A stretch of 64,000 bases of DNA, from the NCBI RefSeq assembly GCF_000988205.1, contig NZ_LAYQ01000016.1:124001-188000 (forward strand), read 5' to 3'. How positions within the stretch are numbered: the stretch's first letter is position 1; each line of letters opens with the position of its first letter. The notes under the pieces are model-generated. The model worked only from the letters and a program-made list of their open reading frames with translations, ran no database searches and was not told where the DNA came from. The translations under genes were made by a program, and so were the position numbers. Origin of the DNA: Corynebacterium minutissimum (GTDB lineage: Bacteria > Actinomycetota > Actinomycetes > Mycobacteriales > Mycobacteriaceae). Positions 16,601-26,176 of the stretch are shown here, one piece after another.

Positions 16601-17122
16601 CTATTTATCGGCGACAAGCGTGGAGAGCTGTTGCAAGCGATCTTCGGCCGTAAGGAGAATATCGGCCATAAACTCAGTCATGTACTCCCAGTCGGGTTGA
16701 CCATCTTGGGTCGCCGGTAGCACGATCTCGTCAGTTTCCATGCGATCGATCGTCCACTTGTCAATGAAGGCATATCTCTGACCGATAACTTTAAGCACGG
16801 CGGCGACAAAGAGGTAGGCCTCTTTTGTCATTGTCGCCTGCTTCGCTCGAATGACATTTACGTCATCCGAGGCAACGAACGGTTCGTCTTGATAGAACGC
16901 TTCTCCGACTGAACCGTTATATGACAAGGTGAGGCAGTGTGGCTTGTGGAGAAACTCGTCGTTCGCCACTTCGGCGGTCACACCGTTATTGATGCCCGAG
17001 GCTCCGATAAAACGATATTTACCAGGAATCATGTCGGCTCTGGTAAGACGCTTACCTTTAGTGAGTGTGAAATAGTCGCCAATCACAAACGGTCGCCATT
17101 GGGATACGTCGATTTGTGCCAT
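16601..17122 (-). CDS. Specificity (S) subunit of a BcgI-like restriction-modification system
   Basis: 173 residues resembling one half of a type I/IIB specificity subunit: a single target-recognition domain (DYFTLTKGKRLTRADM, IGASGINNGVT, LSYNGSVGEAFYQ) and one C-terminal helical region. It overlaps the stop of the methylase-nuclease gene by one base, so the two are co-translated. It would direct the partner to its DNA target. Confidence 0.78.
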   Translation of the reverse strand: MAQIDVSQWRPFVIGDYFTLTKGKRLTRADMIPGKYRFIGASGINNGVTAEVANDEFLHKPHCLTLSYNGSVGEAFYQDEPFVASDDVNVIRAKQATMTKEAYLFVAAVLKVIGQRYAFIDKWTIDRMETDEIVLPATQDGQPDWEYMTEFMADILLTAEDRLQQLSTLVADK

Positions 17123-19098
17123 TAGTAATCTGTCTCCTTTACAGCCACCTCAGCAGCAACCTCGCTAATACCTGCGACTTCAATTGCTAAAGAGTCGGTT
17201 CTAGCAGGTGTGATTGAGGTCGAAATATCAACCTGTCCTGTTTCCTTAGATGTTTGCAGTTCGCCCGCGTACAGTACCGCGTTAGCTGCTAGTTCACGGA
17301 TATCGTCAAGATCCACTTCCTGCTGGAAGGCCAGGAAATTCAAGCCGACCTCGTTAAACTGCTCAGTCGTGATCGAAAACGGTGGGATGGGCGCCTGCCA
17401 ACTCAAGCAGTCTGCGGGATCGTTCCATTGAATCGACTCGTGTCCTGATCGGCGACTGATGATCTGCAACCAGTTCGCTTCGATGGAAGGCCATTTGCCG
17501 TAAACATCGTGACGCCCTTTGTTTTTCACCGTGACAAGACCGTCGTCAGACATGTTGCAAGCGAAAAATTCACGGCCATTTTGCGGAACGCCTGTTTCAA
17601 ACACGAATAGGCTAGTGGTCACAGCCGCCTTCACAAAGATCTTTTCCGGTAATTTAATGACCATGTCGAGGCGATTCTTTGAAAGAATGCGCTTCATTTG
17701 GGTTGACCCGGTCTTCTCCAACTTCTTGTCCGGGAGAATGAAAGCGCATTTTGTTCCAGCTGGGACGGAATTAAGAACGTTTTCGACGATGTTCATACAA
17801 CCGTATTTGCGCTCGTACGGTGGGTTCATCATCACTTTCGTGATGTTCTGCTGGGCGATCCATTCCTCTGCTTGTTCAGTGCGCGCATCGAGCAGGGCCA
17901 GATTAGTCTTTCCGTCCTTGTGGATCAGCATATTGGCGCACGCGAGGGCAAAAATCTCTCGATCCTGTTCGATACCGAATAGTTGCTCCCGTTTGATCCT
18001 CTTTGCCTGCGTCGTGCTAACGCCACCGACCTCGTCAATCATGATGCCCATGGACTTCACGAGGAACGCGCCCGAACCGCAGGTGGCATCCAGGACGCGG
18101 TCGTTAGCGTTGGTGCCTAGCACCTTATAAATGAATCCCGTGATGTGGTCTGGGGTAAAGACCTGCCCCGATTCAGATTTGGCTTTGTAGCGCGAGAACT
18201 CGTTGAAGAAAATGGCCATGACATCTTCGCCGCGCCAGGCGTCGGAGTTAATTGCCTCCGAGATTTCAGTCACCCACTCAATAAATTCCCACACCAAACG
18301 TTCTACATGGCGCTGCGCCTTGGGATCTTCATCATCAACGTTTAGGTTCATTTTGATTTCAGAGAAGACCTCGGCCAGTACCGTGAGCTTTTCGTTATGA
18401 CGACGCCACTTCGTCATCTGCTTGTTCAAGGTCGAGTTGATGGTGTTGTGGAAAGCTTGATAATCCATGCCTTCGTAGAAGTAAGCGTCGTAACGCTTGG
18501 CAACCAAAGCGCACGCGGTGAAGATCATCCTGTGATTAAGGTTTTTGATCCCGAACTGGAAATGCAGCATGTCATTGATACGCCGCGTTAGATCGTAGAT
18601 TTTGCGCTGGTCGATACTGTCTTCAGCGAAGAGACCGAGATAATACTCCTTCGGTTGCAGCGTCGGTGGAACACTCTGCTTAAGCTCATCGAGCGATGCA
18701 GGGTGTTCCTTAACACTGCCCACACTCCGGCGTCGTAAGAGGAAGATTCGCTGTGCATCCCCGTTCGTTAGCACCCCCACCACCTTGGAGTAGCGGGTAG
18801 AAGCAATTTCCATGTTTTTAAGCAGCTCGTCAACAAAAGCCTGTTTGGACAGATCCTTGTCTGACGCTTTGGTTTCGAGTATCAGAGCTGGATTGAAGGT
18901 GTTATTTGGGAGGTACCAACCGTCTGGCTTGTCAGAAACGCCGGAGAACCCCAGGACATTGAACGTCGTAATCTGCCCGACATCCGATTGAGCATTGTCT
19001 GGGGTAGAAAGATCGTGGGTTCCGAGGCCAAGGATTCTGCCGGCCTCGTCCCTGACAACATCTTCGGTGCGCACCTGCCAGTCCTCCATCATGGCCAT
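17122..19098 (-). CDS. Fused nuclease-N6-adenine methyltransferase, BcgI-like (type IIB/IIG)
   Basis: 658 residues. The N-terminal part holds a PD-(D/E)xK-type nuclease: D59 in SDKPDG and LETKAS with E75 and K77. A helical connector leads to a gamma-class N6-adenine methylase with SAM motif VLDATCGSGAFLV near 340 and catalytic MMNPPYERKYG near 423. Cutting and methylating in one chain with a separate S subunit is the BcgI plan. There is no clear ribosome binding site at ATG 19098; ATGs at codons 3 and 4 are alternatives. A palindromic site upstream may regulate it. It protects the element or excludes competitors. Confidence 0.82.
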   Translation of the reverse strand: MAMMEDWQVRTEDVVRDEAGRILGLGTHDLSTPDNAQSDVGQITTFNVLGFSGVSDKPDGWYLPNNTFNPALILETKASDKDLSKQAFVDELLKNMEIASTRYSKVVGVLTNGDAQRIFLLRRRSVGSVKEHPASLDELKQSVPPTLQPKEYYLGLFAEDSIDQRKIYDLTRRINDMLHFQFGIKNLNHRMIFTACALVAKRYDAYFYEGMDYQAFHNTINSTLNKQMTKWRRHNEKLTVLAEVFSEIKMNLNVDDEDPKAQRHVERLVWEFIEWVTEISEAINSDAWRGEDVMAIFFNEFSRYKAKSESGQVFTPDHITGFIYKVLGTNANDRVLDATCGSGAFLVKSMGIMIDEVGGVSTTQAKRIKREQLFGIEQDREIFALACANMLIHKDGKTNLALLDARTEQAEEWIAQQNITKVMMNPPYERKYGCMNIVENVLNSVPAGTKCAFILPDKKLEKTGSTQMKRILSKNRLDMVIKLPEKIFVKAAVTTSLFVFETGVPQNGREFFACNMSDDGLVTVKNKGRHDVYGKWPSIEANWLQIISRRSGHESIQWNDPADCLSWQAPIPPFSITTEQFNEVGLNFLAFQQEVDLDDIRELAANAVLYAGELQTSKETGQVDISTSITPARTDSLAIEVAGISEVAAEVAVKETDY

Positions 19099-19148
19099 TA
19101 CTTGTCAGTAATAAATCGGTCGAACTTGTACAGCCCCTAAGTGCCGCA

Positions 19149-19168
19149 CTGTTATGAACGCATAACAG
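19149..19168. promoter_or_regulatory. Perfect dyad upstream of the restriction-modification operon
   Basis: CTGTTATG and CATAACAG flank AACG, 51 bases before the methylase-nuclease start. A second small dyad, GGTAT-ACGTA-ATACC, is at 19191-19205. Both are placed as operators; no C-protein gene is visible nearby. The rest of 19099-19409 holds no convincing gene. Confidence 0.45.
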
Positions 19169-19409
19169 CAAGACAAAGGTGTACGAGATCGGTATACGTA
19201 ATACCTAGTGTAACACAACTAACCAATTAGCGATAGCGTACAGGCGAATAATTTCTTTCCATCGCTCGACATGCGGGGTGGCAGCAGCCGTGTCATAATT
19301 CTTCCGGGAACGTCACGGTTGAGTAGAGTGCCACCCCCGGCACAGAGGCAGGTCTCCCCCGAACCGCCCGCTCCCGTGGCGTTCCCCCATAGACGCGCTT
19401 CGCAGACAA

Positions 19410-20885
19410 TCAACGCCGCCAAGTGATCTTCACACGGTGTGGGTCGAATTTCTTCGCCCCAGCCTTGCCGGGCAAGATATGTATTTCCATCAACAGCCGA
19501 GTGAGCCGCCGCTTGTCTTCAACGGAGGCACTGCCCCACCACTCGGCGAAGTCTGGACCATTGGCAAGTTCTACAGCCAAAGGGTCAGCTTCACGGCTCG
19601 TGGTCAGCTCGCGCATCTTCTCGTCGATAGTGGAGATTTGATCTTCGATTTTCTTCGACACGCGCGCGAATGTGGACATATCAACATCTGCAGCGATGAT
19701 CGCTTCTTCGATTTGTTCGCGGCGCGCTAGCAGCGCGTTTCGCTGCCCTGCAAGCTCCTGTAGCTGCTCGGTAAGACCGTCATCCTCCGGCGCTAAGGCG
19801 TTGCGTAGTGCATCCACGGCATCTGGCTGCGCCATGCGCTTGAGGATGACAGCTTCGATGAGGTCGTCCACCTCAGCGCCGATGGACACATGCGTGCCAC
19901 CCGGCTCAGACCGCTTGCACGTGTAGTACCGGCGCGGCTCACCCGCCTTGTTCCTTCGGCTGCGGGCGTACATAGGATCACCGCAGGTGCAGGTAAGCAC
20001 TGATGCAAGAAAGTAGTGGGGCGCGTTGCCACTGTGTGACCGCCGCCGCGACGGGTCACGTAAGACAGCGTCAAGCTTCTCGCCGGTGGCTTCGTCGATG
20101 ATCGCAGGCCAGTTGCCCTTACCTACGATCTGACGGTTCTTTATAAGACGCTTCCTCGTTTTGGGATCGGTGGGGTTGAACGTACTGATTCCTCGGACGC
20201 GCGGATTGAGCAAAATGTCCCGCAGTGTCGGCGCCGTCATGGGTCGCCCGGTTGTAGCAGTCAGGCCTCGTGCATCAAAGATCTCTCGCACCGTTTCACG
20301 CAGAGTCTTGCCGGCAATGATCATTGCAGCAGCGTCGAGGATGGCCTGAGCCTCTTCGTCGATAACTGTTACAGCGTCTGATTCGTAGCCGAACATTCGT
20401 CGTCCGCCTGTCTTGGGTCGACCAGTGCGTGCACGGTCCTCGTATGCAGCGCGGACACGGGCAGCACGGTCGATGGACTCCTGCTCAGCGATAAGACCGA
20501 GGATCACGATGGTAAGCCGTGATGCTGGGTCGCTTGGGTCGATGTTGTAACCCCGGTTCGCCTTAACCGTGACGTCGTGCTTCTCACAGAGTTCAAAGAG
20601 CGCAAGGGTGTCTTTGGTACGGCGCGTCAACCGGTCGAGTGCGTAGACATACACAACATCAATCTCGCGGTTCTCGATGGCGTGGATCAGCTTGTCGTAC
20701 TCAGGCCTGTACTCACCGGAGAAGGCAGAGATGTTGTTATCCACGTAGGTGGCGACGATCTCAGCCTCGTCGGCCTCAGCCTGCTTAGTGGCTAAATGTA
20801 TCTGTCGCTTAATACCGGCTTCTTCCTGCTTATCGAGTGAAATACGTGCATAGATCGCCGCGCGCTGCGTTGTAGTGGTTGCCAT
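19410..20885 (-). CDS. Large serine integrase
   Basis: 491 residues from ATG 20885; the frame is open to 20951, but that part belongs to the att junction and eccC. The catalytic serine is in AAIYARISLDKQ (S16) and the resolvase core is followed by GRRMFGY and recombinase domains (PTLRDILLNPRVRG). A zinc ribbon follows (TCTCGDPMY...YYTCKR, in which only three Cys are obvious), with a predicted coiled coil at 390-450. Such enzymes integrate phages and integrative elements at one attB site. Its start is about 30 bases from the break in eccC, so it almost certainly made the insertion. Confidence 0.93.
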   Translation of the reverse strand: MATTTTQRAAIYARISLDKQEEAGIKRQIHLATKQAEADEAEIVATYVDNNISAFSGEYRPEYDKLIHAIENREIDVVYVYALDRLTRRTKDTLALFELCEKHDVTVKANRGYNIDPSDPASRLTIVILGLIAEQESIDRAARVRAAYEDRARTGRPKTGGRRMFGYESDAVTVIDEEAQAILDAAAMIIAGKTLRETVREIFDARGLTATTGRPMTAPTLRDILLNPRVRGISTFNPTDPKTRKRLIKNRQIVGKGNWPAIIDEATGEKLDAVLRDPSRRRSHSGNAPHYFLASVLTCTCGDPMYARSRRNKAGEPRRYYTCKRSEPGGTHVSIGAEVDDLIEAVILKRMAQPDAVDALRNALAPEDDGLTEQLQELAGQRNALLARREQIEEAIIAADVDMSTFARVSKKIEDQISTIDEKMRELTTSREADPLAVELANGPDFAEWWGSASVEDKRRLTRLLMEIHILPGKAGAKKFDPHRVKITWRR

Positions 20886-20889
20886 GCGG

Positions 20890-22254
20890 CTATCGTAGCC
20901 CAAAGCCACATTCAGGATTTCCGCTGCCCGTAGCACCGATGCACAGCCCATGCGGGCCCATGCCGCCCTGCGCCGACTCCTTCAGGTCGAGCACCACCGC
21001 CTGCCCGGACTCGTCCACACCGATGGGCACGCGCAGGCGTTCGACCGGGCTGCGGCCTTGCCACATGCCGGAGGCCTGCAGCGCATCCACGTCCCGGTAG
21101 CCCAGCAGCACAGGGAGGTCCGCATCGCGACCGTGCCGTGGCGTTGCCGTAGCATCGCCGCCGAAGGGGCGGTGATAGGGCGCAAGCGTGCGGGCGTGGA
21201 GGAGGGCCGTGGAAACGTCGACAAGCGCGCAGCTACCCAGCTTCTCCTCCCCCGCGGCGGTGACCACGGACAGCGCGCCTTCCGCCCGCAGGTAAATGCC
21301 TTCGTCCTCCGCACGGCGGCCCAGCGGCGAATGAGGTGTGACACCCACGGCGATGGTGGTCGTCGGGGCGTCTTCCGGCGCTCCCTCTTTGTCGAGTACA
21401 CCACTATGCCGGTGGTCCTCCTCCACGACGCGGATACGAAACTGAGCGCTCTCCGGATCCCTCGAGTGCGGCAGCCACTTCAGCCACTCCCAGCTCTCCC
21501 CGTGGTACTCAATGCCCACGGTTTCCGGGCCATGCAGTACCGCCAGGTGCAACAGCAGCGCGCGGGCCATACCGTGCGCATCCGCACCGGCCAGCCCCAC
21601 GATAGGGAAGGCTTGGAGCTGGATGACCACCGGCATATCCGCCAGCGTTCCCACCGCGCGCACGGTCTGGCGCAGGCTCACCGCACACACTGGGTCGAGG
21701 TCTTCCGCGGCACCCGAATCTGGAACATTGATCGGCGTGCACAGTGCCATCGGCCCGGTGCCCACCCGCACCTCCAGCGCATCCGGGGCATCCGCATCCC
21801 GCTCCCAGAGGCGCGACGTCGGAATCAACGCGCCGAGCTGCCCAGGCGCCGGATTGCGGTGTTCCTCATGCGCGCGCTGCGCCGCCGCGCGCTCCAGCGC
21901 CTCCTCGCGCAGCGCCTTGAGGTGACGCAGGTACGTCCGGCGAGTTTCGTCCGGATCCTGCCCGCCTCCCTGCGGGTTGAACATCATCGCCATGCTGGCC
22001 AGCATCATGAGCGGGAACATGAGACTCATGGGGCTTATCCGGCGCGCATCACCCGCGCCGAGAACCATGAGCGCCACCATGCCCACCATGGCCGCGATCA
22101 TGACCAGCGGCATAAGCAGGCGAACCAACGGAACGGGCTGGGCACGGGCCGCCTCCGGCACGGCCTCGGCATCAATGCTGCCTTGCGGCAGTGGTGGCGC
22201 TGGTTCCCGATATGACGACAGCCCGGTGTCAACGACGCGTGTAGGTACGCGCAT
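20890..22254 (-). pseudogene. eccC: Type VII secretion ATPase EccC, 5' part only, disrupted by integration
   Basis: The N-terminal part of EccC: two membrane segments (LVRLLMPLVMIAAMVGMVAL and SLMFPLMMLASMAMM), the stalk region, and the first FtsK/SpoIIIE-type domain up to GPHGLCIGATGSG. A normal protein would continue with K-S-E and two or three ATPase domains, over 1000 residues in all. Here about eight unrelated residues follow and the frame stops at 20890. I chose ATG 22254 with GGAAGGAC upstream; the frame is open to 22431 and overlaps eccD there. Loss of the ATPase motor should disable ESX secretion unless the element excises. Confidence 0.85.
20900..20945. other. Attachment-site junction (attL or attR) in eccC
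   Basis: Reading the minus strand, eccC sequence encodes GLCIGATGSG, the start of a Walker A motif, and then loses homology in the expected K-S/T-E. The crossover must lie near 20915-20922 (GGCAGCGG to AAATCC). The exact core dinucleotide cannot be fixed without the other junction. Confidence 0.7.
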
Positions 22255-22383
22255 GTCAAAGTCCTTCCCCCCGAAGTACTCCACCGCCTCCTTAAGCGGT
22301 GGACAGCGTGCCACCAGTAAGCCACAATGTGAGGCAATGGGCAAGGGGTTGCCCAGAAATTTTTCTCGGGGGAGGTATTTTCC

Positions 22384-23715
22384 ATGACTCGCGCACTCGC
22401 GCATTCTGTCCGTGTCACCGTCCGTATCCACGCAGGCCAGACCCGCAAAGAAGCGGATATCTCACTGCCGCTTTCGTCCAGCCTCGGGGAGGTGCTGGGG
22501 GAGCTGCTCGTGCTTGTCGACGTTCCCCCAGCACCCATCCTGTGGCGCGCCACTACCGCGGCGGGCAAGACCATATCGATGACCACGCCGCTGGATCGCA
22601 CCAGCGTGGAAGAAGGCTCCGTGCTGGTGCTCAGCCCTGATGCACCGGCGCCAGCACCCATCGTGCGCGACGCCGCGGAAGCATTAGCCGCCGATGTCTC
22701 CGCCACGCAGCTTTCTGGCCTGGCTGGGCTGTGGGGTGTGGCGGGCCTTATCGCCGGCGGTGGGCTCCTTGCCGCAACACTGTCCCCCACGGTCGGCTGC
22801 GCCGCCACTGCACTCCTCGCCCTCGTTCTTGCGGTATGGACGCGGCGAGGATCTCTGCTCGCCACCGCGCACGTCGCCGCGGGGCTGGCGGGCGGGTTAG
22901 CCACTGGCGCAGCATTTGTCGCTGGACCTGCAGGTACCGCGGTGCCGGCGGCACCCGTCGTGGGGGCCGCGACCGCCGTCGGTGCGACGGCGGTGCTCTC
23001 CCACCTGGTACGCATCGGCGGGCTGCGGGACCGGGCTACTGCCGCGACGTGGTGCCTGCTCGTGCTCGTCGGTCTCCTCGGCCCCGCCCCGCTCCTCGCA
23101 GCCACCGTGGGCCTGTTGGCGGGCGCTCCCCTGCTGACCACGCGGCTGGCGGGTTTGCGCGTGCCGCAGCTTCCCACCGCCGGGCAAGACTTAAGCATCT
23201 CGGACGAGGTACCCACCGATAACGCGCTCGCTGCCCGGCGCGCCGGGCAGGCCTACGAGGGCATCGCGGTGGGCTGCGCGGTGGCGGGCATCCCTGCCCT
23301 GCTCCTCATCGCATTAAACGCCAACGCGGCGGCAACCCAGGGGGCCTCCCAAGCGCTGTGTGTAAGTATCGCTGGCGGGGTCATCGTGCATGCAGCACGC
23401 CATGCCCGGCCCATTGCTGCGTGGGCACTGGGAATCTATGGCCTCGCCGCTGCGTGTTCCGCGGTGGCTGTGCCGCTGCGCGAGTGGCAGCGGCTTTCTG
23501 CGCCAACCACGGAAACATGGGTGCTCAGCGTCATCGCGGGGCTCATCGTTGTGGCCATGCTGTCAGTACCGGTGTGGGCAGGCAAACTACGGCAGATTGA
23601 GCCGACCACCATCGTGTGGTTCGAGCGCGCCGAAGCCCTCGCACTGGCTGCGTGTTTGCCGCTCGCCGCACACCTGGCTGGGCTCTTCGAGTTCATTAGG
23701 GGGCTGGGCTCATGA
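22384..23715 (+). CDS. eccD: Type VII secretion membrane protein EccD
   Basis: 443 residues: an N-terminal ubiquitin-like domain (about 1-85, VRVTVRIHAGQTRKEADISL) followed by about eleven hydrophobic segments, the EccD plan. EccD builds most of the membrane channel of the ESX complex. GGGAGG precedes ATG 22384. It is divergent from eccC (129 bases between starts) and overlaps mycP by 4 bases. Confidence 0.9.
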   Translation: MTRALAHSVRVTVRIHAGQTRKEADISLPLSSSLGEVLGELLVLVDVPPAPILWRATTAAGKTISMTTPLDRTSVEEGSVLVLSPDAPAPAPIVRDAAEALAADVSATQLSGLAGLWGVAGLIAGGGLLAATLSPTVGCAATALLALVLAVWTRRGSLLATAHVAAGLAGGLATGAAFVAGPAGTAVPAAPVVGAATAVGATAVLSHLVRIGGLRDRATAATWCLLVLVGLLGPAPLLAATVGLLAGAPLLTTRLAGLRVPQLPTAGQDLSISDEVPTDNALAARRAGQAYEGIAVGCAVAGIPALLLIALNANAAATQGASQALCVSIAGGVIVHAARHARPIAAWALGIYGLAAACSAVAVPLREWQRLSAPTTETWVLSVIAGLIVVAMLSVPVWAGKLRQIEPTTIVWFERAEALALAACLPLAAHLAGLFEFIRGLGS

Positions 23716-24989
23716 TAGCTCTAATTAGAATCGGCGCCGCCAGCGCTGCTCTTGGCGCTGGTCTGGCGTGGGGGTCCTGTGTGTTGCCCGGGCCGGTAGC
23801 TGCTGCCCGCGAGCCAGACACCGCGTGCGCGGAGGCTACCCTCGCCGCGGCAGGGCCGCAGCCTTCCGCGCAATACTCGGACTATCGCGCGCGGCTGCAT
23901 TCTTTTGCCACGGGTGCCGGGGTGAAGGTCGCGGTCATCGACACCGGAGTGGCCGCGCACCCCCAGCTGCGCGTGACACCGGGAGCGGACTTCGTAACCC
24001 CAGACGAGCCCGACCCGCTGCGAGACTGTGACCTGCACGGCACGGTGGTGGCCGGGGTCATCGCAGGAAGAGAGCTCGGCGTGGCCCCGGATGCGGAAAT
24101 CTACGCCATCCGGCAAACCAGTTCGCATTTCAGGCAACCGGCGCCGGATAACTCGGCAGGGGCCGATGGTTCAGCGGAGGAAGACCACGGTTCCGGAACG
24201 CTGGCCAGCCTAGCTGCCGCCATCGAGGATGCCGTGAACGCGGGAGCTCAGGTCATCAACGTCTCCGTCGTGTCCTGCGTCCCGCCGGATGCCGCCTCAC
24301 GGGTGGATCGATCGGGCTTGGACGCAGCGCTGCAGCGCGCGGAGGACGCTGGGGCCGTGGTGGTGGCGGCGTCGGGAAACGCGACATCCGGTGGCTGTGA
24401 ACAAGGTGATGTGGTCTTCCCCGCCGTGGCGGATACTGTCCTCGCGGTTGGCGCCCTAGCCACCCCGTACGACCTTGCGGATTACTCCATCGCTGCACCT
24501 CTCAGCGCAGAGGGCAACGTACCACTCGCCTTGGAACCCGGTGGCGGCTGGGCCAGCGCCAAGGGGGATACTCTCTTTCAGGGCACATCCTTCGCCGCGC
24601 CGCTGGTCAGCGGAACGCTCGCTCTGTTGGTGCAGCGCTACCCCGACGAGTCCCCGGCGCAGCTGCGCCAGCGCGTCATCGATTCCGCCGAGCCCGGCCA
24701 CGGGGTGGTCGATCCCCTCACCGCGGTGACCTTTCGTCCTGCGGCCGAAACCCGCGAGGAGCGTTCCTTTGCGGTGACACCGCTGACAGCACCGGCCGCC
24801 CAAGGCTGGCCTATGGTGCGCCTACTCCTCGGGGCCCTGGGGTTCCTCGTCCTCGTGGCTGTTATCAGTGCTCATTCTTTAAGGCCTCCGCGCGGCTCAA
24901 GGCAGAACCTTCCGGCAGCAGACGCAGAATCTCCCACGGCACCTGCTCCGGTTCCCCCAGGCCCAGCGCGTTTAGCTCCCCGGCGCTAG
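23712..24989 (+). CDS. mycP: Mycosin, subtilisin-like serine protease of the ESX system
   Basis: 425 residues. A signal peptide (about 1-32) is followed by a subtilase domain with catalytic D77 (VAVIDTGV), H109 (DLHGTVVAG) and S293 (GTSFAAPLVSG). A C-terminal membrane segment around VRLLLGALGFLVLVAVIS anchors it with a short cytoplasmic tail. MycP stabilises and processes components of the ESX machinery outside the membrane. It is coupled to eccD by ATGA overlap, and its 3' end overlaps the convergent eccB by 18 bases. Confidence 0.92.
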   Translation: MIALIRIGAASAALGAGLAWGSCVLPGPVAAAREPDTACAEATLAAAGPQPSAQYSDYRARLHSFATGAGVKVAVIDTGVAAHPQLRVTPGADFVTPDEPDPLRDCDLHGTVVAGVIAGRELGVAPDAEIYAIRQTSSHFRQPAPDNSAGADGSAEEDHGSGTLASLAAAIEDAVNAGAQVINVSVVSCVPPDAASRVDRSGLDAALQRAEDAGAVVVAASGNATSGGCEQGDVVFPAVADTVLAVGALATPYDLADYSIAAPLSAEGNVPLALEPGGGWASAKGDTLFQGTSFAAPLVSGTLALLVQRYPDESPAQLRQRVIDSAEPGHGVVDPLTAVTFRPAAETREERSFAVTPLTAPAAQGWPMVRLLLGALGFLVLVAVISAHSLRPPRGSRQNLPAADAESPTAPAPVPPGPARLAPRR

Positions 24990-26123
24990 CAGCTCGTGGC
25001 GCCTGCCGGTGGCAGTAACCACGTGATAGCCGTGCCCGCTGTCCACGCCCACGCCCGCCTGCAGACCGGCGAAGCGCTGCGCGGCCGAATCACCCGGTAG
25101 GTCTACGGTGGCCGATACCGGGCGCGTCGTGCCGGCGCCATGCCGGTCCGTCGCGCACAACCAGCCCTGCTCAGGGGACAGGAAATCCACGCGGTTAGTC
25201 GGGAGGTTGAAGGTCGGTGGGACGTCGCCCAGCGCGGCTACCTCCTGCGACTGTGCCGGCAAACGCTGCGCGCCCATGCCGACGAGCATCTCCGCTTGAG
25301 TAGGGGTGATGGAGAAAACGCCCTGCTCGGTTCGCGCCCAGAGCTGTTCGCCGGTATCCAGAATCTCTGGTGGCGCGGCTGGGAAACTCAGCGGCTCCAG
25401 TTCGGCGAAGGCATTGAGTAGCTCCGCGGGCACGCTCCACACCGCCGTCTCCGCGGTCATCCCCAAGGCGCGGCGCAGCACCCTGCCTTGCGTGCTCGTG
25501 GCCTCGGGCAACACGACGCGCCCTTGACCGGTGAGCAACCACTGCGTGCCCTCGGATTCCGCCACGGCGGCGTGCTCTTCGTCGAATCCTGGAACGGCAT
25601 GGTGCGCCACCACGGTCACGGTGCCGACGCGACTGCTGGACTGCCAGTTCTCCCCTTCGGTGGATTCCTCCAAGCAGGCTGACCAGCTTGGCTCCTCCCC
25701 TGTCGCAGCGGCAAGGAGGTTCGGGGCATCCGCAATCCCCAGCGGGGTGCCTAAGCTTATCTGGTCTAGAAAGCTATCCCCGGCCGCATGTGGCTCCACC
25801 GCTTCGTTGGCAATGAGCCGGGCCGACGCCAGGTTAGCCACCGGGTGGTAGGTGCCATTGACCAGAGCTAAAAGCTGTCCCTCCGCAGAGCGGACCACGG
25901 GCGCATCCCCGGGTTGCGGATCCGGTTGCATCCACGCAATGAGCCCCGAACCGAGGCTAAGGAATGCGACTGCGGCTACTCCACCGAGCAGTGCGCGCCG
26001 GCGCCGTTTCAGCGGATCATGGATCATCCTGATATCGCCGAAAACGAGGCCATGCTCGAGCCGGCGCAACAAGAACTTGTGGCCCGATACCTGGGCCTTG
26101 GTAGTAGGCAACGCGCGTGCCAT
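24972..26123 (-). CDS. eccB: Type VII secretion protein EccB
   Basis: 383 residues: a basic cytoplasmic N-terminus with the EccB signature TKAQVSGHKFLLRRLEHGL, one membrane segment (about 44-66), and a long extracytoplasmic region with two cysteines (WSACLEES and GWLCATD) that pair in known structures. EccB is the periplasmic part of the ESX core complex. The start ATG 26123 lies 53 bases past the truA stop, so it may be read with truA. Confidence 0.9.
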   Translation of the reverse strand: MARALPTTKAQVSGHKFLLRRLEHGLVFGDIRMIHDPLKRRRRALLGGVAAVAFLSLGSGLIAWMQPDPQPGDAPVVRSAEGQLLALVNGTYHPVANLASARLIANEAVEPHAAGDSFLDQISLGTPLGIADAPNLLAAATGEEPSWSACLEESTEGENWQSSSRVGTVTVVAHHAVPGFDEEHAAVAESEGTQWLLTGQGRVVLPEATSTQGRVLRRALGMTAETAVWSVPAELLNAFAELEPLSFPAAPPEILDTGEQLWARTEQGVFSITPTQAEMLVGMGAQRLPAQSQEVAALGDVPPTFNLPTNRVDFLSPEQGWLCATDRHGAGTTRPVSATVDLPGDSAAQRFAGLQAGVGVDSGHGYHVVTATGRRHELLAPGS

Positions 26124-26176
26124 GAGAATCCTCCCCGAATCAGTGCACCCCCCTCCCTGGTGCAGTGGGGTCTAGA

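Larger units (their letters stand above)
1..20920. mobile_element. Integrative element inserted in eccC (right part only)
   Basis: The right boundary is where the eccC reading frame breaks inside its Walker A motif, about 30 bases from the start of a large serine integrase that reads away from the junction. This integrase-next-to-att layout is typical of serine-integrase phages and integrative elements. The downstream half of eccC is absent from the window, so the left end should lie before base 1. Cargo includes a resolvase, SSB, DUF4192 protein, XRE regulator and restriction-modification genes, and, by position, the surface protein and the metallophore-like locus. No capsid, tail, relaxase or conjugation genes are visible, so the type of element is open. 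That the metallophore locus belongs to the same insertion is inferred from the missing half of eccC. Confidence 0.7.

Noticed and set aside
20886..20951. Longer integrase N-terminus from an upstream ATG at 20951
   Set aside because: Those residues translate the att junction and eccC DNA; ATG 20885 gives the normal integrase start.
20950..22215. A 421-codon plus-strand open frame opposite eccC
   Set aside because: Arg/His-rich composition with no start signal; antisense artefact of eccC.
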